DNA of 64,000 nucleotides from positions 12,210,487-12,274,486 of the forward strand of contig JABAKD010000027.1 in the NCBI GenBank assembly GCA_012845835.1. The letters run 5' to 3'. Origin of the DNA: Undaria pinnatifida. Taxonomy: Eukaryota; Sar; Phaeophyceae; Laminariales; Alariaceae. Position 1 is the stretch's first letter; each line of letters starts with the position of its first letter. The notes beneath the pieces are model-generated. The model saw only the letters and a list, made by a program, of their open reading frames with translations, had not been told where the DNA came from and searched no databases. Of this stretch, positions 42,893-57,800 are shown piece by piece. Made by a program: the position numbers and the translations under genes.

Positions 42893-45800
42893 CTGCCTCC
42901 AGAAAGGAGTGTTTCGGGCCCGCGACGGTATTGGTATTGAATGTTACGAGCGATCAGCGTGGGGGAGCGGGTTGAATGAGGGCGAGTGGACATGTTGATT
43001 TGGGACGCAAATTGGTTCTGCGTTGATGTCTGCAAGGCACATAAACTGCGTTGATATCTGCAAAGCACATAAATAGGGGGCGGATGGCAGGGGAAGGGTG
43101 GAATCGAAGCAACGTGTGTACGAATGCCTGCCGCGCTTGCGCGCGCAAGGATTACACATTTCGCTTGAAGTAGAGGGATGGATATTCCAGAAAAGGGCGA
43201 GACGCACGCATGCTTGACACATCCTTCAATTAAAACGCTCATGTCAGCACCAGCCATTTTGACGACAAAAAGAGGCCTCTCGGTGCGTTTGCGCGCAACC
43301 TCAACATATTGCGGTGTGTCTTGTTGATGCACGGTACTGTACGGGAAGGCATGTACTCGCTAAACTCTTTGGTACGATGTAGTGCTGTGACGTACACACG
43401 CTATTAGGTCGGTGGTTCCTCACCTTGCTCTCCACCATGCGCCATCAGACAACCCTACTGCGTTGAACACATTAAACAATTATATATTTTTGGCGTAGTT
43501 CCTGGACGTGAAATTGTTTTTTAGGGTAGTCAATGGGCATGCTCCAAACGTGTTTCTTGTTTTTTTACAACTCCTTGTTACTTGAGTGTGCTACTGTATG
43601 ATACCACCCGGGAGAACACACGAGGGCACATCTAGGTCTAAGTGATACGGGCGAATTGTGATGGTGACTAGTCGTCTCTGCTTGATAGCAACCATTGACA
43701 ACTCAGTTGGTTATTGATGGATACGCCACCCTCGACCTTGGCAGAACCTTCACATACAGCGCATGCTTCCATTGCCATTTCTGCTAGTTCTCGACATTAG
43801 TCATGGAGTCAAGTGATCGAACTGAAATCGTGCGTCGAAACGCTCCGCGGGGCGTCACCATTTTCTACTCCAGCCGTGTTCACGGATCATGTAGTACGGC
43901 GTTTGCGCGGCGTGTCGGGTTACCACCTTATTTACTGGAGGTTCAATTGATCTCGCAGTGCTCTCCACTAGCAAGAAATACGACGAGGATATTCGTGGCT
44001 TCTTGCCTTCATGAACGCGCGTTGTAGTGGGATGAAGGACTGTGCCTTCGTCCGCCTCCCAGTGCTAAGAAACTACGGAATATGTACATTCCATCCAACT
44101 ATCGTCTGTTCCGCCACAAATAAACACTCCCGTTGCATCTTGTGCTCTGGACGATAGACATGTTGTGCCGTCGATGCTCAGAGCATTTGTCGGCAGCCGA
44201 ACGCATCTGAGGTTTACCCCCTTGAACAGGCCGTAGCCGTATCCAACGTGCGCGAGACCTGCGATACCTGAGTTTCTTTGGTTCGGAATGGCTCGCGTTA
44301 TACAACATGGTATAAGAATACAGCCGATGTTGTACGTTTGCGTCATGCAATACGCCGTAACAAACAAGCACACAGTACGATGCTGTGATAGTGGCAACCA
44401 TTACCGCTCCTCAGTGGTGCATGCCGTTATGAACTTTGTATTCCAATGTCAGGCTCTGTATCGATTACCAATGTATTTGTATGCAAAGAGCATGCATTTG
44501 CGGAGTAATTAATATTATTGAGACCATATTGTGTCCCTATCAAGAGGATATGCACGGTATACACTTTTTGCAGGGGCTACTGCGCGACCATGGACTGATC
44601 GATCACTTGAACAAAAGGTTCCAACGTACAATGGAAGGAGTTCTTTCACACAGCATGACGCGATATCCTAATGTCTTACTTTGTGGTGCCGCCGGGAAGA
44701 AGTCGGTATTCTCATTTTCTATAGCCGGATGATGCCCTCGGAATCGGTGGCGATCGACGTGAGATGTGGGAAGACCTAGAATCGACGTACACCATAACTG
44801 CACCGGCGAGACTGTCCGCGTCAAGAGTACGGAACTGGCCGTCAACACCATAAGTTAAGACAAGGCCAACATGGTCTTTTTTATGGATGTAAGATATGAC
44901 CAGCGACGAGGGAGGCGACGGGGGATCCAATGAATGGCCGGCGTTCGAATATTATAGAACGTCCTCGTCTAAGGCTTGTCGCCCGTGTACCAGACCATTT
45001 GATATGATGGCCCGTAGTAACGCGACCTTTCACGCGTCCCATTTCCAGGCGACCATACGTCACTAGTATCTAGACAACTTGTCCCGCTGGAAGACGACGA
45101 GGAGAATTTCACCGAACACCCCATCGCTACGCCAACCGAGTTGATGGCTCTGCAGTTGTCCCGTGCCAGCTTGGGTATGGACAAGCAGGCTAACACGAAC
45201 AACCGTGCAAAGGGCAAGATCGCATCCAAGGTCGGCGCTGAAAAACCTTGATGCTCCATGCCTGCGTCCACGACTCATAAAGACTTGGCCTGAATGTTAT
45301 CAGAAAGGAGCACCGCGTCATCGAAGGACAGAAATAGCACAATTTCTATATGATCAAGTGCACCCCTCGTGTCTACGGTCACGAGAAGCTAGACTCCAAC
45401 TTCGATATCGACTCCGGTGGCGTTTTTAGCAGCGGATGGCTCCAACTGACGTACGGTTTGGTCAAGGGCAACGGAATGACTTTCCTAACCCATGGCGGCA
45501 CCACGCATCAGTTAATCGACGACAAGCCCTTCCTGAACGGACGAATGGTCGAAAACTGTTGGATGTACCGAAGACAACGGTGACCTACGGTATAAAAAGG
45601 TGACGTGTCACTACTACCTGCAACCTCTACAACACCCCCGTTCAACAAAAGCCGAGTGCGACTTCCGGCTTATCGCTTCAGGCTTAGCGTTCCATATCTT
45701 CTCTGCGGCCGCATAAATAATGGGAAGGGCTGAAACCATCCCAGGGTAGGGCGTTGCACTTTTCAGGCTTTAGGCCAAACGTTTCTGACCGATCTGACCG

Positions 45801-48800
45801 GTTGAGCTCCCCAAGTGTGGGGCTATTGGTTACTTTGATAACTTCGCGACTATGTTTGCTTTACGCCTAGCGCATAGAAATGTTGGTCGTGTTGCGCGAA
45901 CGAATGTCTTCGAGGTCACGTTTCGGGTGAGGTAGTGGGATCGTCATGCTAGGAGCTCAGACACTTCTACTGCACCCCTAGCGTAGGATGGCTCGTGTGC
46001 TGCCAACCTCGGGAGTGGTGTCCCGCATCTGCTGAAATATGACGTTGTGGGGGCACTGGAAACGTCTAGAGGAGGACTTGCATATGTGCCTTCAAAATGG
46101 AGTTTGGCACTGGCGTCATCCACCATTGTCATCACGCCCCAAGTAAACGCCGATGGGATCGTCGTGGCAACATCGTCTGGTATCGGTGGAACATCGTAGC
46201 TTGGCAAGGGCTTGAGGCCGCCAGAGCACAATCGCTCGCGGTTTTTGGACCACCGGCGCGCCATCACTTGGGTCACTGGAACATCACCGCACGAGGCCGT
46301 TGAAGCATCGTTATCTGGCATCGCTGCAGCATCCCCATGTGGAGCAGACAGGTCGACACCACCTGAAACGCCTGTGGTCTCTGACGCTCCTCGTGGCCAG
46401 CGCGTGAATCATCCTTTAATAGAGGCAGCGCAAACAACGAGGACACCTGATTCGGTGCCTTCGTTCACCGTGAACTGGAGGAGGCTGACGCGGTCATGCT
46501 AGGGGCAATCAAAATGCAGTCTCGCGACAGTGTCTTTGGCGTGTGGGCTCGGCGATAGGGAAGAATCCGGGACACTTGAGGCATTCGTGTACACCGGCAC
46601 ATGTTTCTCAGGCCTCCCGCTGTTTGCAGAGGTATCGGTAGGTTTGAGATGAAAAAACAGATACATTGACCGAACAAATCAACCGTAGATGCGCAGCAGG
46701 TGGGGATGGCGTTTAGGGAAGGAGGTTACCTTCCTCCCTAGCGTTCAGGGTGGGCTTCGGGTGCTAGTCCTGCGCTAAAGAATATGGGCCAAAGCACATG
46801 GCATTTATAACGATGAGGCCGAGCCAAAGCGTGAAATGCCCCCCCCCCCTCATACAGCATTTCGACACACGCTACAGTCAAGGTGCATATTTATTTTTTA
46901 TGGTCCCTCACGTGCGGAGCTCCATGCCTCACCTCAGACTATATTTGAGTAAACTGAAACGGCAACCTAATAACAAACCCATGACCTAGGTATTGACAAT
47001 AGTGGTATTGATAACCAAGAATGACATTCCGACGACTTCGGAATAAGAAGACTCGTCATCCAGGTTTGAGCTTCCCCAAAACGTGCTGCATCTATCGCAG
47101 CATGAGTAATTACTAGATTTTTGCAGGGTGTTGGCACGCTATCTCTGTTCGGTGGGTACGGGCTTGGCCGTCTGCTAATTTCGTTTGTTTGAACATCTAT
47201 TCCTCGGTAAAATATGCAATCATGGGAGTGCTATTGTTGCGCCTATCTGGTAGCGCGTGTGGTTGCTTCTTTCTTGCATTCCCACCTCCCCGGTACAAGT
47301 CCCGTGTGCTTGCTGCGATTAGGGGTTTGTGACAGTTGAAGCTAGTGTTTGGTGGAGGCCCAGCACAATCAAAGATTTGAATATGCCGCCACTACAAGAG
47401 TTTCTGGAGAAGTATGGGGCTCCTTGTGACCACAGTGGCCAGTACTCTACCGAGTCGCTGATTATAAACATTCTCGTCTTGGCAAATTCGCCAATTCAAC
47501 GGAGCAGGCCCAACTAATTCTCTGGAACCGATCTCTGCAGCCTAGAGAGCTACTACATTGAATGCTTCCGGCCGGCAACCCCAGAAAATCGCCAATATTG
47601 AGCGAATGAAGTCAAGCACTTGCGAAAATTCGAGTAAAGAAGCTCCTGTTCGATTTTCGGCCTAGCGGCAAGTATTACGCTGCAAGATCATTATTTAACA
47701 CTGCCGCTGACATCGCCCTTGAGGGATTCACTTGTCATGAGCATGTACTACTCGTAATGTAAACTAGAGAAATAAGTACGAGGTATCGTTGGCAGTTAAC
47801 AGTGAGACTCCTCGTACGAATAACCTGGCCATGGACCGTGCTGCTTGCCGAGTTGATTAGAGGTTGATTGACCAACTTCCAGGCCTGAGAGCCATATGTA
47901 CAAGCCCATAAACTTTCATCTACGCTGAAGCTTACTCTCGGCCTCGCCACAGCGTGCGGTAGAAGTACAGAGACTGAGTTACGCGCGCCAATTATCTTGC
48001 TTAGGGGACCCAAATGCGACTCGAACGATTGCAGCAGGGTATCCGGGGGTGCTTGAAGGTGGCCAACCGATACTCGGCAGAGCCAGATAAGGCATTGGCT
48101 GTTTGCTTGGCACGCGACCTCCAGAGATTCGACCTCCCCACGGAATGACAAAAACCAGACTACATACTGTAGTTCGTATTCTTCGCAGTAGTTGTACATC
48201 TTGAGGTTGGTCCAGAGGCTTAAAAAAGGGAAGTAAGGGTATCTACTGTACCGAATATATTTTTTGGGGGTGTTGGTATCTACGTAGCTCGGTGGGTAGA
48301 TTGCTATGTAACCATCAAAATATGTGTCGTGAATTGGATTCTTGCCGGCTTCGTATACGTTATTTTCGAGTGTGCGCGGTGTAGACATGAATGGTTATGA
48401 TAGTGCGTTCCTGAAAACTACTAACGTAATACGTCGCGAGGAGGGAACCCCGGAGATCTCGGCTACGAGTTCGGCGAGAATCAATTAACGAACTCGAAAA
48501 ACAAATTTTGCTGGATATTCAACACTGCCCGCTGAGCTACGAGGTCACGTGATTTGGATATGTAACGTATAGCACTACTAGCCTTAACCCTACTCCCAAA
48601 CCTAACATACGTGTGTCGTGGGTTTTGCTGACTATATTTTTGTTCCGTTGGAGCGAGCACACGGGAGGCATTGTGAACAATTATGCTGGAGTGTTCCTAA
48701 ACAGTAGTACGGGGCGAGGGGAGAGTCCCGGAGATCCCTGCTGTAAAGTCGGTGAGAACCGATTAACGAACTCAAAAAAATATATTTTGTTGGCTATGGA

Positions 48801-51800
48801 GCGCTACCTACTGCGTCACGCTACTGAGTAGCTCAGCGGGTAGTGCTGTATAACACACAGGGGGTGATCAACCCTAAAGACAAGAAAAACAGTAGAAAGA
48901 CGACCACGGTGATTGTCAAAGGGACGGGTAAGGATGTGTACAAATTAAAGGAATAGTGGTCGCTGACGAAGTGGCTGACGCGTGACTTTAACCGTTAGCG
49001 GCCATAGATCAACGCCCAATGGGCGTAACACCGGCATGGATGGCCGTTACTAGGCCACACATGCTTTCGTGTTTGCCGCCCTCTCTCAATGTCCTTGTCT
49101 TAGCCAATCGCACACTCGTCTGATCAGCTGGTGTTCATGTTCGATACCCCGTGTTTTTTCTTCCCGTCACAACTGCGGGCTTGGCCCCATATCTTAGAAC
49201 ATGCTCGTCTTAATCGACCCCCGCACGTTGCTGCGCACCGAGCGCAGCGAACTGAAGCTAAAGCCACGAGAAACGTGTGAACGGTACAATGTTGAGTGGG
49301 AGCCGTGTCTAATCCTCAGCCCCGTCGCCACTTCGACGGCTGTAATGAATATAGTCATTGTTTGCGTTGACGATAGTGCCGTCTATCCTCTAGGGTTGTA
49401 CTTCGTATGTTTATGGGGATTGCTTGTCAGAGAACGTTTGCGTTTACGTCCATTCTCGGTTGTTTCCTTCTATATCGACTGCTTGGTGATAGCAGACTGG
49501 CTCGCCGTACTGAAGCAATGGGGATGTATTCCTGAACGTTTTTAGCTGTCTGATGAAGCTGCCATGAATGTAATAACCTGCAGTTCTATGCCTCACACGG
49601 TCACGTGGTTATTTGACGTACCACATCATCTTCGAATCGACACTGGTACTCCGCCGTACAAAGATCGAGATGTCCGCATCGGTATCGAGGGCGACGTTGA
49701 AGAAAAGCACCAATGGTTTTGGAGGCGATTGTGACGTACCTCGTTACAAGAAGAGATCTACCATTCCAAACACTGCCAGAAACCTTATCACAAGACGGAC
49801 TGTGACATTGATTAAACCAGCTGTCCAGCTTCTGCTCCTTCTGTAGACGTAGTTTTCAGTCACGTGAAGTGTGGCGGTCGTGTACGCTTCCACTTATTGT
49901 CACGTGCAACTCCCAAACAGCCACAAATACCAAAACACGAGTTGAAGAACAACACACTCACCTGCACTGGGGAGAAGTGAAAGGGCGAGCGGAAAGGTCG
50001 ACGCCATGAACAGGCCGAACAGGCCCACCCCTAGCGCGGCCCATGCCAAACTGATCTATTATGCGGGGGGAACGGGGGAAAAGGGCAAGTGCGAACGAAA
50101 CTCGTTAACGGGGTGCATTCACGCCCTTGCACTCATTGGCACAGCTACACAATACCCAAAGAGGCAACAAACCCCCTCGTCGGAAACGGCGGCGAACACA
50201 TTCCAATATCGGACCTGGGGAGGAGACGAGCAGGGATAATCCAGCCGCTCCTCCAAACTATAGGTTGATTGATTTCACGTCGGCGACTGATGTTGAGCTT
50301 CTTTTGTAATAATTTGTACCTACAATACCTCCAGCTGCATACACGCGTTCTTATACCGCCGTGGGACTGCGTGACCAAAATGGCACGACATCACGTTTGA
50401 CCTGCACCAACCGCTACCGCTTCCGTTGCTTTGTCGAATATCGTAGCAGTGCCATCTTGGATATGAGGTAATCCTTTGGTTGGTCGCATTAGACGCGCAC
50501 GTCTGCCGTAACATGTGTCACTACCTATCGGTTTATCGTCGGTCGAACCCATGGGGTACTACGAGGAGATTCCTGTACTTCGCATACGTTTGCTGAAATC
50601 TAGAACGGTACAGGTTGTTGCGGCACGAGCACTTCAATTTCTTACCCTTCCGGCTAATAGGAGCAGCACAGACGACAGTAGACCGCCAAGAAGGTTAGCC
50701 CTGACGAGGAAAGCCGTCGAAAACCGAATGGCCAGGGGTACTGCCAGAAATCTCCCCACCGTGATGCCACCCCAGAACAGGCTGGCGCGGAGCAACAGCA
50801 GGAATGTGCGCATCGTCAAGGAGGTGCGAGGGACTCGCGTTACGCATGCCCCGTACCAGGGCCGTGGATTGCGTGCCCATAAGGGCAGTCCTCTCGCTTG
50901 TGGAGCCATCCCACGCTAGAAGCGCAGCAAATTTTTCCAAGCTTCCAACATGAGGAGCTTAATATATCACCCGAACCATACCTTCGGAGACACATCCGAT
51001 CAGCGGTTTTACGCGCTAGTCCCCCAACTAAATCTTAAAAATAATCACATTTGCCGATAGTCCCACCACATCTAAGGAGCTCAACCTGTCAGAAACATTT
51101 GCGCCGAAGGTACAACCCCTACCGTTGGATGATTCTTGGTTGCTAAATCGACTATCCTTGGCAGCGTCGCCAAATCTTATTTTCCAACGGGCTGTGTTGT
51201 TTCGGGGGAGGAGCAAGACTTGAGATTACACGGCCATACTTAGAGTTGGCGTGTACGAGAGAGCAAAACAAAAAACAAATTCGAGGGTGATGGCACCGGC
51301 AATGTTTTGGTAACCCAGCCGAAGTGGTAACAGCGACCAAAAGACGCCGGCGATCGGCACGTAACCAACCGTGGCAAAGACGAGGTTGTGCTTGGTGCCA
51401 GCATTAACCCCACATAAGCCCACGACGCTAGAAACGCGAAACTACAACAAACGGCCCGACCACACAACCCCAGCGATCTAACGACATTGAACTAGTTACG
51501 ATGAGAGCGACGTGTGCAATATAATTATTCCTGACCCTTCACACCTGGCCATGCGGACGGCGCCCGCCCCTCCGGATAACCCATCTCGCAGCACAGCAAT
51601 GGCGATCCACGCGCCGAACCCGACCTCGGCTCCGACGTAGAGAAACAAAAAGAACGCTAACAGAACAATCAAGGAGATCGGCGGAATGCCTTTCCCTGTC
51701 CCTCCTTTTTGTGGCAGCATAGCTGTTTTGCCACTCTGGGTTTTCTTTTGATCTTCGGCCTTGTTGATCCCAGCCGGGGGTGATCTGTCGAACCACATAC

Positions 51801-54800
51801 ATTCCGCCCCTATTCTCTCTCCAAGCTGTTGCGCCTGTGAGTTATCCCCAAGGGTGTGCTCTGCCGATTCGTCCGGTGGTGAAGCACGGCGATTGCCTTG
51901 CTCATCCGTCGAGCTACTCTTAACCGGTAGCAAGCCCGTTGTAGACGATTCAGGAGTTATCTCTTCTTCCTGTTGACAATCGGGCCCCGTGGTGCCAACA
52001 ATGAAGTCGCCCGAAGGATGTCGCTGTGCTGCTGCTCAGTGGATATTTCGGCCAGGAAGAAGCGATGGAGAATAATTTAGTTGAATGGTAGAATACGAGG
52101 AGATATGCAGGTCCGGAAATCCGTAACTCTATTGAATTCCTCGGTCATATGCATCTCCTGCTTTTGTTGAGGTTGTTTTTAGTAAGCATGGACGCCCGAC
52201 ATCTTCCCTATCCCGCACCATCCGATGTCGCCACCGAGGCAACGCCGACATAGCTCGGCGCTACTAAGTACGCGCATTCTGGCTGTGACGTACGAATATC
52301 CGAGAAGCGAGTGCATCCGCAACAACTGAGTTGTACAGGGCGTAGAAACACGCTCGTCTCGTCCCGAACTCACAGCAGGTAATCAGTAGCGTTCTTAAAC
52401 TGTTACTAATGTACAAACAAATAAGACTTGTGCGCACTCTATTTCAGACCATCGGGCGGCTGCCGACGAGGACAACACGGCAACCCTTGTTCTACTGGAG
52501 CAGTAGCAGTATCCTGCACCATCAGCGGGCCACGTTCAGCTTACATGAATCACGATGGCCCGCCTTTCTAACTAACACTCCTTTTTTATGCCGCCTCGCC
52601 ATATGTTTCGTGCAGCCGTGGATTCACTTGTGAACACCGCTGAAACTCACACCTTACCTGATTCACTTGTGATTCACACCGCTGAAACTCACACCTTACC
52701 TTCCATCAAGTCCGCGTAGCTTCCGGACGTTGAAACGCTATCTGGCGAACACGTCGTTCCGTCCGATTCCTCTAGGATAATGCTTTGTTCACTTTCTTGC
52801 ACAGGCCAGCCTCCGGTGTCATTGCTAGAGCCGTCGTCGACCCCAAAGCAAGCCAGAGATGCCGGAATTGCGATTAGACCAAACGCTACAAAGACCGTCC
52901 GGTACCCGAGCTGGTCTACGGCGACCGGGGCCACGATGGCTCCGATGCTGAAGCAACAGTGCAACCCCTGATTATCATGATCGTCATCGTCATCATCACC
53001 ATCATCGGTGTTGACATCACCATCATCATCACCGCCGTCGTGATCACCAACGTCACCATCATGATCATCATCACCGTCATCACCGTCATCACCATTGTAT
53101 CATCATCACCATAGGATGTGAAGGTAAGAGACAAAACACAGGAGCCGAAACGGGCAGCGGACGGGCGTTTACTACGCTGTCATATTTTCTCCGTTGTAAC
53201 TGTGGCCACGTTTTGGAGGAAACTTCAATGAAATAACATGATTGAAGGATCACGATTGCACCACGTAAAAGAGTGCATAATTAGTGCTGGCATCTGCCAA
53301 CGAGGTCGAAGCTCCACATTGCTGTCATCAAACGCATGGTCCGTGTCCGCTTAGTCGCTTGAAGAGAGGGTTTGTTGTATACTCTTAGAATTGTTGTGTT
53401 ACTATTGTTATCTGCGGCGATGGGGGGCAGACTTCACCGACGTGACACCAGAGCCACGGCACCGGCCGCTGCTTTTTCCCCTATAATACTGCCAGAACCC
53501 AAGAGTTCCCCCTCCAGCGAAGTGGCTGAGGCTCTAACATACGCAATCTCGGATGACCGAGGCCTCCGATGGTAGCAAACCAATGACATACCCCAACTCC
53601 GACGTCGCGTTGATAGTACGGTGTTCGGCCCCATACAGTGATTTGACTTCGCTGTCTTTACCCCTGTCTTCCCCGTCTCAGCTACGCTATGAGATACTAT
53701 ACTCGCGTCCTATGGGTCTTTGCGGGTGTATACAGCAGAAGCCTTGAGGACTTCCATGTACCTTGTCTCTGGATGACCCTCTGCGGTCACCCCTCCCCCA
53801 GCTGCCAGCGCAGTGGCTGCACCGATGGGCAATGAGTGGAGGCCGACTTCGCTGGTATCATCCCCTGCGTTCGCCACCATTTGCCAAATTGCCGCAAACG
53901 CCTCCATATACCTCCACACTCTAACCTCTTTACCGGGCGGACACGACGACAAGGGGCGCTTTCTGGCAATACCGGATAACCGGATAGTAACTCCACTCTA
54001 AGGGCGACGGCACCGCCGCCTGCTTCTACCCCGGAGAACGGCCCCCCGGTGCAGTCGCGTGTGCGCACGAAACCCGATCCCTGTTGGGCCTGGTCACCTT
54101 TATGACTTCGGAAATGAACCTCGAAGCTAGCAGCTTGGAGCCAGTTCAACGAGGTCAACCGCTGCCCCCCCCGGTAAAAAGCTTCGTCTCGCCTTGTCAA
54201 GCAATGCACGGGGTATACCTGTCCGGTCGACGAGTCGAAGATTTCGTCGGACCTCGCCACCGAACAAATTGCCCAACGCGAAAAGCACCCAAAGAACTCG
54301 GCGGACTGGATCCCACAAGAAAGCTTGGCCTTGTCCTCCCAACAGTACGTCACTCGAAGTCGATCGGCGCACTCGTTTTGGGATCCCTGTGATGACGTGC
54401 GACCGTGTAACCCCTTTCAATGCGCGTTCAGCATGCAGCGAAAATGTGGGCAACTCGAATTTTTCGTTGACGCGATGGAAGCGTAACACGCCTGACCTTT
54501 TTCCCGCAATAGCACCGGCTTAATTACCCGCCGATGCTCATCACGCCACAAGCCCGACCAACGCCTGAATCTTCTCCACATCAGCCGACGCCGCTTCAGA
54601 CTATTCAACTGCTCCATTCAACCCCCAAAATGTGGTGCAAGACCGGAAACTTGACGGGGAAGCTCGGTGAGATGATGGCGCACCCAACTGCTGAATGAGC
54701 TGGCTACTAACTCTCCTAAACATATCGCGACCTCCGCTACACGCAGAACCTGCGTCCTCAACGGATACCGATCCGGGACGTAAGAGCTAGTCATCTGGCG

Positions 54801-57800
54801 CTGCCGCCTCCGTATGCCTCATGATCGGTTTCGACCCCACGGAAGGGCCAAGCCCGTCCCTACATTCATCGGCTTTGGCCGGCGCGAAGCGAGTGGGGGG
54901 CGGGGGCGCTCTCGACGCTCCACTGACGCTGCCATCGTCGCCGTTGCCGCCGCCGGAATCATCGACACCACTGCCAGCACCACCGACGCCGCTTATTCCG
55001 CCGCCGCCTCCGTTGGCCGCTCCCGCCGCTTTGCCCTTGCCCTCTTTCGCCGGTTCATCATCAGCGGCACAACCGCTGGAAGCAGCACAGCCATCTGGTG
55101 ACCCACCAACGCCCCCCTCCCTCCGCGCTTGGTCTTGCCTCCCCTCGTGCAAGCGGGACCGTCGTACATGAAGACGAAAGCAACCCCAAAATGGCACTTG
55201 CCGCTGATGAACCACGGCCGGTGCTCGACGTCCGGGACACCTGCCGCTATGGCGAGGCAGGACCGACGGCAGCAGGAGATTGGAGGACGCCGGCGTTCAT
55301 AAGACATTCATTGTTTACGCAGGTGGCCACTCTCGGACACCTTCGGCCCCGGTATACCCGGGAAAGCACTCACCGCCTTCGGGTAGGACAAGCTGTGGCC
55401 ACAGATGTCAGAGACGGAGCACAAATCAAGTGTGACCTTGACCAGGTCCGTTTTAACCAGTTTTGCCGGCTTGACACGGTTCCCCCCGCTGTTTGTGATA
55501 GCGTATTGCTCCATCATACTGTTGATGAACATCTTGGCCCCGAACTCTAACCCTACGCGCAGAGCCTCCACCTGAGCACAGGCCACGTGTAGATCCGAAG
55601 CGTCCTGCAGAATCCGCGCATCGTATCTGTTACAATCACGTGTTCCAGTATGCAAAGGTGCTGTGACAACGGGAGAGTGACATCGGCCCCACCGCGCAGC
55701 ACGAAGGTCAACAAATATATACCATCCAGATCTTTTTGGCATGGAGTAGATTGGGAACGAGGTGTCAATGATCTCTCCCACGTTCTCTTGCCCTGCCTCC
55801 CTCTGCATAGATGCCGAACACTCCTCGCAGATCACCTGCCACAACCGAATCGTGGGGTTGCTGCGTCAGGTCACGGTGCGTGCGGTGACTATTTTTTTTA
55901 TCTGCTTCACGAAGCAGTCAAGGGATCGCAGGCATCGCAATCTCCAAGGAGAGCCCGGTATACCGCCGGTGCGCCCCGTCCGTCGTGGACTGCGTGACTG
56001 AGTGCGACCAATGGCGCGCCGGCGGCTCCGGCACCTCTCAGAGGTCCGCCGTGTCCGAGACACCTCTATGCCCCCCGAAGAGCCCGCCTTGCTGTTCATA
56101 GAGGGCGCCAAGGGCTCCAGCACCGCACAGATCGCCGCAATAGCCGACCCCCCTCCCAAGGTCCCACGGCGAGCCCGCCTCCCTGTTCGCCCATGGCGAG
56201 CACACCTGGCGGTTCATGGAGGGCACTAGGGACTCCGGCAACGCCAATGGCGCCGCCGAAGCCGACCCCCGCCCCACGGCCCATGGCGGGTACACCCACC
56301 TATCCGCAGAAGGGCCGGTGGCTCCGGCACCGCCCAGAGCACCGGGATAGCCATCCCCACCCCCAGACTCGAGATGAGCACGCCCATCTGTCCGTAGGTG
56401 GCACCGACAACTCCAGCGTCACCCCAAGCACCGCTGTATCCGACCTCCCTTGCTTTGGACGATTGTGAGCCCATCCGTTTGTCCGGTGGGAACGCCGGCA
56501 GCTCCGGTGTCACCCAGAGTACCGCGACATCCAATTCTCCCGCCGAGCCGGCGGCGATCCCGCCTGTTGGTTCGAGAAGAGGGCTGGGGGTGCCGGCACC
56601 GCCGAGGGAACCGTCATATCCGTACCTCCCCGCCGGGCCCACACCAAGCCAGCCCGTCTGTCCAAGCGATCCTGCCCCGCAGGCCCGTCGGCAACCCGTT
56701 GACCGAGCAGAGCGGCACAGGGGGAGCCGTGGCTCGCCAGGGGTTGGTCGGCCGTGTAGCCGCCGAGCTGCGGTTCGACCCCGCCGGCGATATTCTTCCC
56801 CTCCCCGGAAACAGATCGGCGCGTGACGTCGACAAAGTCGTCAATCGTCATTTGTAACACGGATAGGAACTCGTTCGTCGTGTCCTGATCGAGGGTTGCG
56901 GGGTCGACGTGTGACACGGACCTCACCCTCTCGGTGTCGCTGACCGCCTTTGTCTCCCGCAGGTCGACCTTCGTGGGTAAAGGAAAACTCAGTTGATGTC
57001 CCTGGTGATTGGCGAAACAGTGCCACATATGATATCATGCACTAAGAGGTGACACGTAAACCGTGCTCGCTTCGTCGTCAATTTCGATGGTTGCTGTTTT
57101 CCCGTTGTTGGCTCATTAATACGAGCACTTGACTACGGTCTTGCTGTGTGTCACGCATTTTATTATCGGCCGTTCGTATTCTCCAGCACTCCAACATTGT
57201 CGCCATTTCTCGCTGCCTTCAAACCGAGCAACAGACAACCCCCATGCACAGACCAGATAATCCGCATCGCATTCGAGGTCTATCGGTCCCGATCGCCTGC
57301 TTATGATACCGCAGGTACCAGGAGAATATAGGCTGGATGTCGCAGGCCCTCACCAGAATGCTCGTATTCCGTCTGCCGCTGCCGCCTTGCCCGTGACGAA
57401 ACCACCGCAGCAACCCAGGTGAAACCACGGCCGTAGACTGGCTTCCACTGTAGGCCTATATGTCCGCAAAGGAAGTGTCATTCCGCTCGTGTGCTCTCGT
57501 GTACCGCGAGGGGTTATGCACGTGAACCGCCTAAATCCGCGAGAGTGATAATAGATTGCCCTTTTATCCGATGTTAAACGTCCATCAGTCGGTTTTACTC
57601 CCAGTATCGTTTATAGGTATTTCCATTCGTCGGTTTTCAATAGCACTGACACTGCGAAAAAAGATATTGCTTTTCGCAACACACCGTGGACAAGATGACA
57701 TGCGGAAAGTTTCGATGTGGCGGGTTTGTGGCACATGACGTGTGTACATCGTTGTAGGACAAAAACCAAGTACCTCACGAGAAGGGGGTGATTATCGGGA

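Larger units (their letters stand above)
42893..49961 (-). other. Intron 6 of the transporter gene (7.1 kb)
   Basis: Bounded by GTGAGTGT and GGAGGCAG. A 28-bp tandem duplication (TGCGTTGATGTCTGCAA type) lies at 43018-43074. SINE-like elements are at 48.3-48.85 kb. Open frames near 44440-44730, 45060-45580 (plus) and 46321-45944 (minus) are unrecognised; I see no splice or domain evidence strong enough to call a gene. Confidence 0.6.

Noticed and set aside
47735-48388. 217-residue minus-strand frame
   Set aside because: It runs through a SINE-like element and intron sequence with no motif and no ATG-proximal coding signal.
51226-51467. Hydrophobic frame between transporter exons d and e
   Set aside because: Exons d and e join in phase without it, and the family has no extra helix at this point.
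53372-53575. Plus-strand frame with a signal-peptide-like start
   Set aside because: It opens on TTG, is short, has no family match and lies in an intron on the opposite strand.
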